Shown here in pieces: positions 21,274 through 24,453 of a DNA stretch of 24,453 nt (the first letter of the stretch is position 1; each line of letters begins with the position of its first letter). The notes beneath the pieces were generated by a model. That model ran no database searches. It was not told the DNA's origin and was given only the letters and a program-made list of their open reading frames with translations. Source of the DNA: Pelargonium nanum (lineage: Eukaryota; Streptophyta; Magnoliopsida; Geraniales; Geraniaceae). The stretch spans positions 1-24,453 of the forward strand of contig JAYMTF010001298.1 of the NCBI GenBank assembly GCA_036897485.1. Direction: 5' to 3'. Made by a program: the position numbers and the translations under genes.

Positions 21274-21560
21274 GATCAAACAGCTCTGGGTCAAACAAAG
21301 ATTTCGTTTTTTTCAAAGATTTCCTACAAAATAAAAAGGGTTCATTTACGATCAGCTCATCACCCTAAAAAGAACCAAAAACTTGATTGTTATCTTAAAG
21401 AAATGAGGAAGAAAACGTACCTGTCTAATCCAATCGAATCCAAAATGGTTCACATTGATGCAAGAAACGAAGCCATTTCAAGATCGCCACAGTGAGACAG
21501 AGAAAATGGAAGCTGAAATTGATGGGAGGGTTGAGAAAATATGAGTTGACACGCAGTACG
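21274..21560 (-). promoter_or_regulatory. 5' leader of CID copy B with uORF and probable 135-nt leader intron
   Basis: An upstream ATG at 21476 starts an eight-codon frame (MASFLASM, stop at 21450-21452) at the position homologous to the copy A uORF. A good donor, GACAG/GTACG (21421/21420), and a good acceptor, TTTGACCCAG (ending 21286), define a leader intron of 135 nt that would place the start codon 12 nt into the second exon. The uORF lies in the first exon and would remain in the mRNA. Confidence 0.55.
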
Positions 21561-21570
21561 CAGGTGTGGT

Positions 21571-21622
21571 ATAAATATACTGCTAGTACTATTATACAGT
21601 ATTATATATATATATATATATA
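21571..21622 (-). promoter_or_regulatory. Core promoter of CID copy B with (TA)n tract
   Basis: On the minus strand a TATATTTATA word (about 21570-21580) lies about 100 bp before the uORF. A (TA)n run of about 20 bases is at 21603-21622. The flanks align with copy A (CACTGTGTGTTACTCA against TACTGCGTGTCAACTCA), but copy A has only TTATTAATAAA at this place. The TA tract therefore expanded in copy B or shrank in copy A. Confidence 0.45.
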
Positions 21623-21623
21623 A

Positions 21624-21720
21624 TTGTTGCAGTGATATTATCGGGTCGGGAGAAACAGAAAATGGGAAATTGTTGTTCTTCGGATCGTCCGTTTTGGCTG
21701 CCACTGCCTTTTTGGACTTG
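21624..21720 (-). promoter_or_regulatory. Promoter block of CID copy B shared with copy A
   Basis: TTGTTGCAGTGATATTATC at 21624-21642 and TTCTTCGGATCGTCCGTTTT at 21676-21695 are the partners of the blocks at 13996-14014 and 14068-14087. After the second block the likeness continues for about 30 bases (GCC-CTGCC-TTTTTGGA type words). The spacing between the blocks is 20 bp shorter than in copy A, as expected after small deletions. Confidence 0.65.
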
Positions 21721-23400
21721 GTTCGCGACCTCCCAAAATGATGATGCACAACACAACAACACTGATAAAACGCCCAGCACCACTCCGGGAAATTACATCA
21801 ATGCCCATCTCCATGAATGTGTATGCTAAATATGCATCATTCATTTTTTATTTTTGGAAATTATTTGGATATTCTCACAATCTTTGAAAATCTACAATTT
21901 TGTAACTCGCAAAGCTTAATATAATTTAGTTTGTCATTTGTTGCACTCACTCGTTTACACGGCTCAAATTTAATATATAGGTTTAACTATACTTATATTT
22001 TACCATTCGAGACGTAACACGACACACGACCTAAACTTAACGTTTTTGTGCTCACACGTTTTATATTTGTGTCGTGTTCGTGTTCGTGTTGGTTGTTTCA
22101 ACACATTTAGTAATAGTATATGCACACACAACTAATTTGTTTTGTTGTGAGACACATGTATGACACGCTCAATATGTCAAACATGCACACTTAAAGTTCT
22201 TGCATAACTAGCAATTTTATCTCATTTCCTTTGTCAATGATATTAATTGGCACAACAAGCACTGTACACATTACAATCTGTCTATTTCATAAATAAATAA
22301 ATAAAATAAAAAAGATAAAAAGGATAAAATGTGACTGGTAAAGAAGATTATAAAAAGATGGAAGTTGAGTTGCTACCATTTTTCTTTTTCTTCTTTTTTT
22401 TCTTGTGTATTTTGCAAGTCAAATTTATGATAATACAGTCGCAAAAAAAACAATTACACTAGAAATTTTAGTTCTATTATTTTGAGGTAGAAAACAATAA
22501 ATTTGATATTGCGTGACAAAATTAATGTCTCTTAAGCATGCTCATTTCAAACTGATAACAATATTCATATTTGGAACTGTTCCAATGCACAAATGCAATT
22601 TAAACAATAATTTTTAAATAAAAAATGAGGGAAAAAAAAACATAGCTATGTTATGGATGCAATATGAAACATGATCACTTTTTCGAACAAATTAACAAAA
22701 GCAAAACAAAACAGATAATAGAACAAAAGACTGTGAATTTGTCTTCTCTTGAGGCACGTGTCCGTATGCAAATGGTGGGGAGTTGATAGAATCACTCTGG
22801 CTGTCAATATTGACTGCGATGACAGACAATGAGAAGGCAAGGCATCAATTGATGTTACCATGATATAAATCATACATTAAAACTCCACGTGTTCTCTTCT
22901 ACATTACTTACGACGCCGTTTCTTCGCTCGTTAATTAATACTACTACTAGCAATTAGATAGATACGTAATAAAATTTGGTGCTTTGACAATTTTAACCTT
23001 ATCTTTAGTTGCAGATAAACCAAATTAAAAGACGTACATATCTTTAATTTAAAATTGGCAGGCACATGTTCAATTCTCACAATTATTTTAGCAGCGTGAA
23101 TCAGTGCAATAAGATCTGTGTCAGTGGTAATTTTGTCATTTAAAAATGCTTTAACACGTGTCTTTTGGATACATATAATGAGTGTCTTTTATGAATAAAA
23201 TGTGACATCTCTTCTTCTTCTCTCTCAAAGTATGAATACACTACTGTTTAGTTTTTACATGCTAAGACAAAAATGTCTTTATAACTTCGGATGAAGGCAT
23301 AATGGTCCAATTAATTATTGTATCAGAGTTAGTATTCACACTTCGATTTTGAACTCAATTTAGTACTAATTGTTAACTTTTCCGTTAACTCGATAACGTG
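21721..23400. other. AT-rich intergenic DNA upstream of CID copy B
   Basis: No gene is recognised. Small features: an inverted pair AACACGACAC/GTGTCGTGTT near 22017 and 22068, the second arm running into a TTCGTG tandem; short ATAA runs at 22290-22310; a perfect 12-bp palindrome CATCAATTGATG near 22844. The minus-strand open frame at 22646-22873 shows no family features. Confidence 0.5.
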
Positions 23401-23789
23401 ACAGTTAACTCTTTTTCGGCAACCGAAAAATTCAAGACATGAATTTTCTGGCGCCGAAAAATTCAAATAAAAAATTTATACAATTCCATTTAAAGCAATT
23501 TTAAATTCACAAATATACACAAGATATGGATAGAAGAAAGGGTTTCAACTAATTTCATATCTGGGTTTCAACTTAATTCAGCTAAAAAACTAGATAAGAG
23601 AGAAAGAGTTAGAAGCTAGAGTTTCTTACTGAAACTCCAAAATGAGGAGAAACAGATGGAAGGAATCAAATGCTAGATGAGTCGAGAGTGGTGTGACTGA
23701 TTTTACAAAAGTCATAGTTGGTGATTATGAAAGTGAAGATAGTGACAACTTTGAACGATGACTCTCAATCGACCATGAATCGGCCACCG

Positions 23790-23945
23790 ACGACGAGCTC
23801 TGCCTACATTTAGCATCCCCGACCTCTCCTCTCCCTCCATCGCCTCTGCGTCCTCGACCTCTCCTTCAACAACCTTACTGGTCCAATCCATCGCCGTGTC
23901 AGAGCAAACTCGTCGACTATAGGGAGCTTCGGCTGATCAGCAAGC
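23790..23945 (+). pseudogene. LRR receptor-kinase-like gene fragment
   Basis: The translation around 23845-23905 reads L-C-V-L-D-L-S-F-N-N-L-T-G-P-I, the core of a plant leucine-rich repeat (LRxLDLSxNNLTGxIP). Just before it, in a neighbouring frame, the bases spell IPDLSS, again LRR-like, so at least one frameshift lies between. After it, GAGCTTCGGCTGATCAGC gives ELRLIS, as in the next repeat. The frame soon stops. It is a short piece of an LRR receptor-like kinase ectodomain, not a gene. GC content is clearly higher than in its surroundings. Confidence 0.55.
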
Positions 23946-23995
23946 ACGACGACGAGAGATATGCTCCAAATACGCTCCCTCAAGGATCAGGCTCA

Positions 23996-24160
23996 CAGTG
24001 ATCCAAATATGCTTTGTCTCTCTCGCGCCGCCACTTTCTGTCGATCCTCTCTGCCCTCACTGCGATGATGGCTTTCTAAAAATCCTAATCCCCAAATTTA
24101 TGAACCTTGTCCTTTCCTCTTCTCCAATCCATTCTCCTCTTATTGCCTCTCTCCTTAGAG
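23996..24160 (+). pseudogene. Zinc-ribbon / RING-type E3 ligase gene fragment
   Basis: The plus-strand frame from 23998 contains CFVSLAPPLSVDPLCPHCDD followed by GF, matching the N-terminal zinc ribbon of plant RING E3 ligases of the RHC1/BTL/CIP8 group (usually WCYxCxRFV...CPxCxxGFLEE). The first half of the zinc ribbon, with its CxxC, and the RING domain itself are missing. A serine- and proline-rich stretch (SSSPIHSPLIASLLRAS) follows, as is common after this domain. The frame then runs into a MITE-like end. It is a fragment without a plausible start or end. Confidence 0.5.
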
Positions 24161-24318
24161 CATCAGCAACCATGGGACTCAATTTGAGTCCCAATATGTC
24201 TTATCATATGTTTTTTACTTGCCACATAAGCAAAAGGTTCTCTTAAAAAAAATCCATGCATTGATGGACTTTAATTTGAGTCCCAAACTATTAACATATT
24301 CTTTATTTTTATATATTT
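24155..24318. mobile_element. MITE-like sequence (GAGCATC end)
   Basis: TTAGAGCATCAGCAACCATG at 24155 has the look of a PIF/Harbinger (Tourist) MITE end: a TTA target word followed by GAGCATC. Inside is GGGACTCAATTTGAGTCCC (24174-24192), a perfect palindrome, and the half-word TTTGAGTCCC recurs at about 24274-24285. The matching right end is not in the window, so the type is tentative. Confidence 0.4.
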
Positions 24319-24321
24319 AGA

Positions 24322-24453
24322 GGGTGTTTGGATTAGCTTCTAAAAAATAGATGATAAGCAGGTAGAGCTTATGAGCATTAATGTGCTCCGGCTCATTTAA
24401 ACAATAAGGTGTTACCTGTTTGGTAAGAAAGTGCTGATAAGCACTTGAACTGT
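24322..24453. mobile_element. hAT-type MITE end, cut by window edge
   Basis: GGGTGTTTGGATTAGCTTCT at 24322 is the sort of terminal sequence (GGGTGTTTGG) common in plant hAT MITEs. The following sequence is rich in TTATGAGC and GATAAGCA words and includes a small stem, AAGTGCT/AGCACTT, at 24429-24446. The other end and the target duplication lie beyond the window. Confidence 0.45.

Noticed and set aside
21274-21294. Seven-residue N-terminal extension (MTQSCLI) of CID copy B
   Set aside because: A probable leader-intron acceptor (ACCCAG, ending 21286) falls within it, copy A has no such extension, and MAVAEN is the shared start.
21450-21749. 99-codon minus-strand frame ending in MASFLASM as a gene
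   Set aside because: Only its last eight codons lie in the probable mRNA leader, as the uORF. The rest lies in promoter DNA and includes the TA tract.

Overview
This is a plant nuclear window, almost certainly from a eudicot. It is AT-rich. Its genes have many short introns with GT..AG borders, the proteins resemble Arabidopsis families, and the intergenic DNA carries copia, hAT and MITE remnants. I see no prokaryotic features, no tRNA or rRNA gene and no CRISPR. The species cannot be read from the sequence.

Three intact protein-coding genes can be assembled exon by exon, and all encode RNA-binding proteins. (1) At 3773-5065 (+) is a six-exon gene for a 252-residue protein with one RRM, of the ARP1-like/RBM24-38-like plant family. 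(2) At 9867-13684 (-) and (3) at 17098-21273 (-) are tandem paralogs of ten coding exons each (372 and 382 residues). They encode CID-type poly(A)-binding-protein interactors: a PAM2 peptide, a basic nuclear-targeting stretch and two RRMs, closest to Arabidopsis CID11. Their start codons are about 7.6 kb apart in the same orientation. Every intron lies at the same place and phase, and intron 8 is the long one in both. Similarity also extends into the promoter, the 5' leader (each with a small uORF) and the 3' UTR. Most intronic and intergenic sequence has diverged, so the duplication is not recent.

Layout: 1-2290 is AT-rich intergenic DNA with short repeats; 2300-2860 holds four diverged tandem units of about 125-155 bp; 3430-5300 is the RRM gene; 6250-6760 is a copia fossil with one short LTR-like end; 7142-7956 is a non-autonomous hAT (Tip100-type) element with readable ends and target duplication; 9220-9580 is a two-copy tandem repeat just beyond CID copy A; 9600-14110 is CID copy A; 14110-16900 is intergenic with an (ATT)n tract and a direct repeat; 16900-21720 is CID copy B; 21720-23400 is AT-rich intergenic DNA; 23790-24160 is a GC-richer patch that looks like pieces of two unrelated genes side by side (an LRR receptor kinase and a zinc-ribbon RING-type E3 ligase), followed by one or two MITE ends running out of the window.

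I found no wholly new system. The points most worth following are the conserved non-coding architecture of the two CID paralogs, the two-gene fragment patch, and the hAT element with its intact insertion signature.
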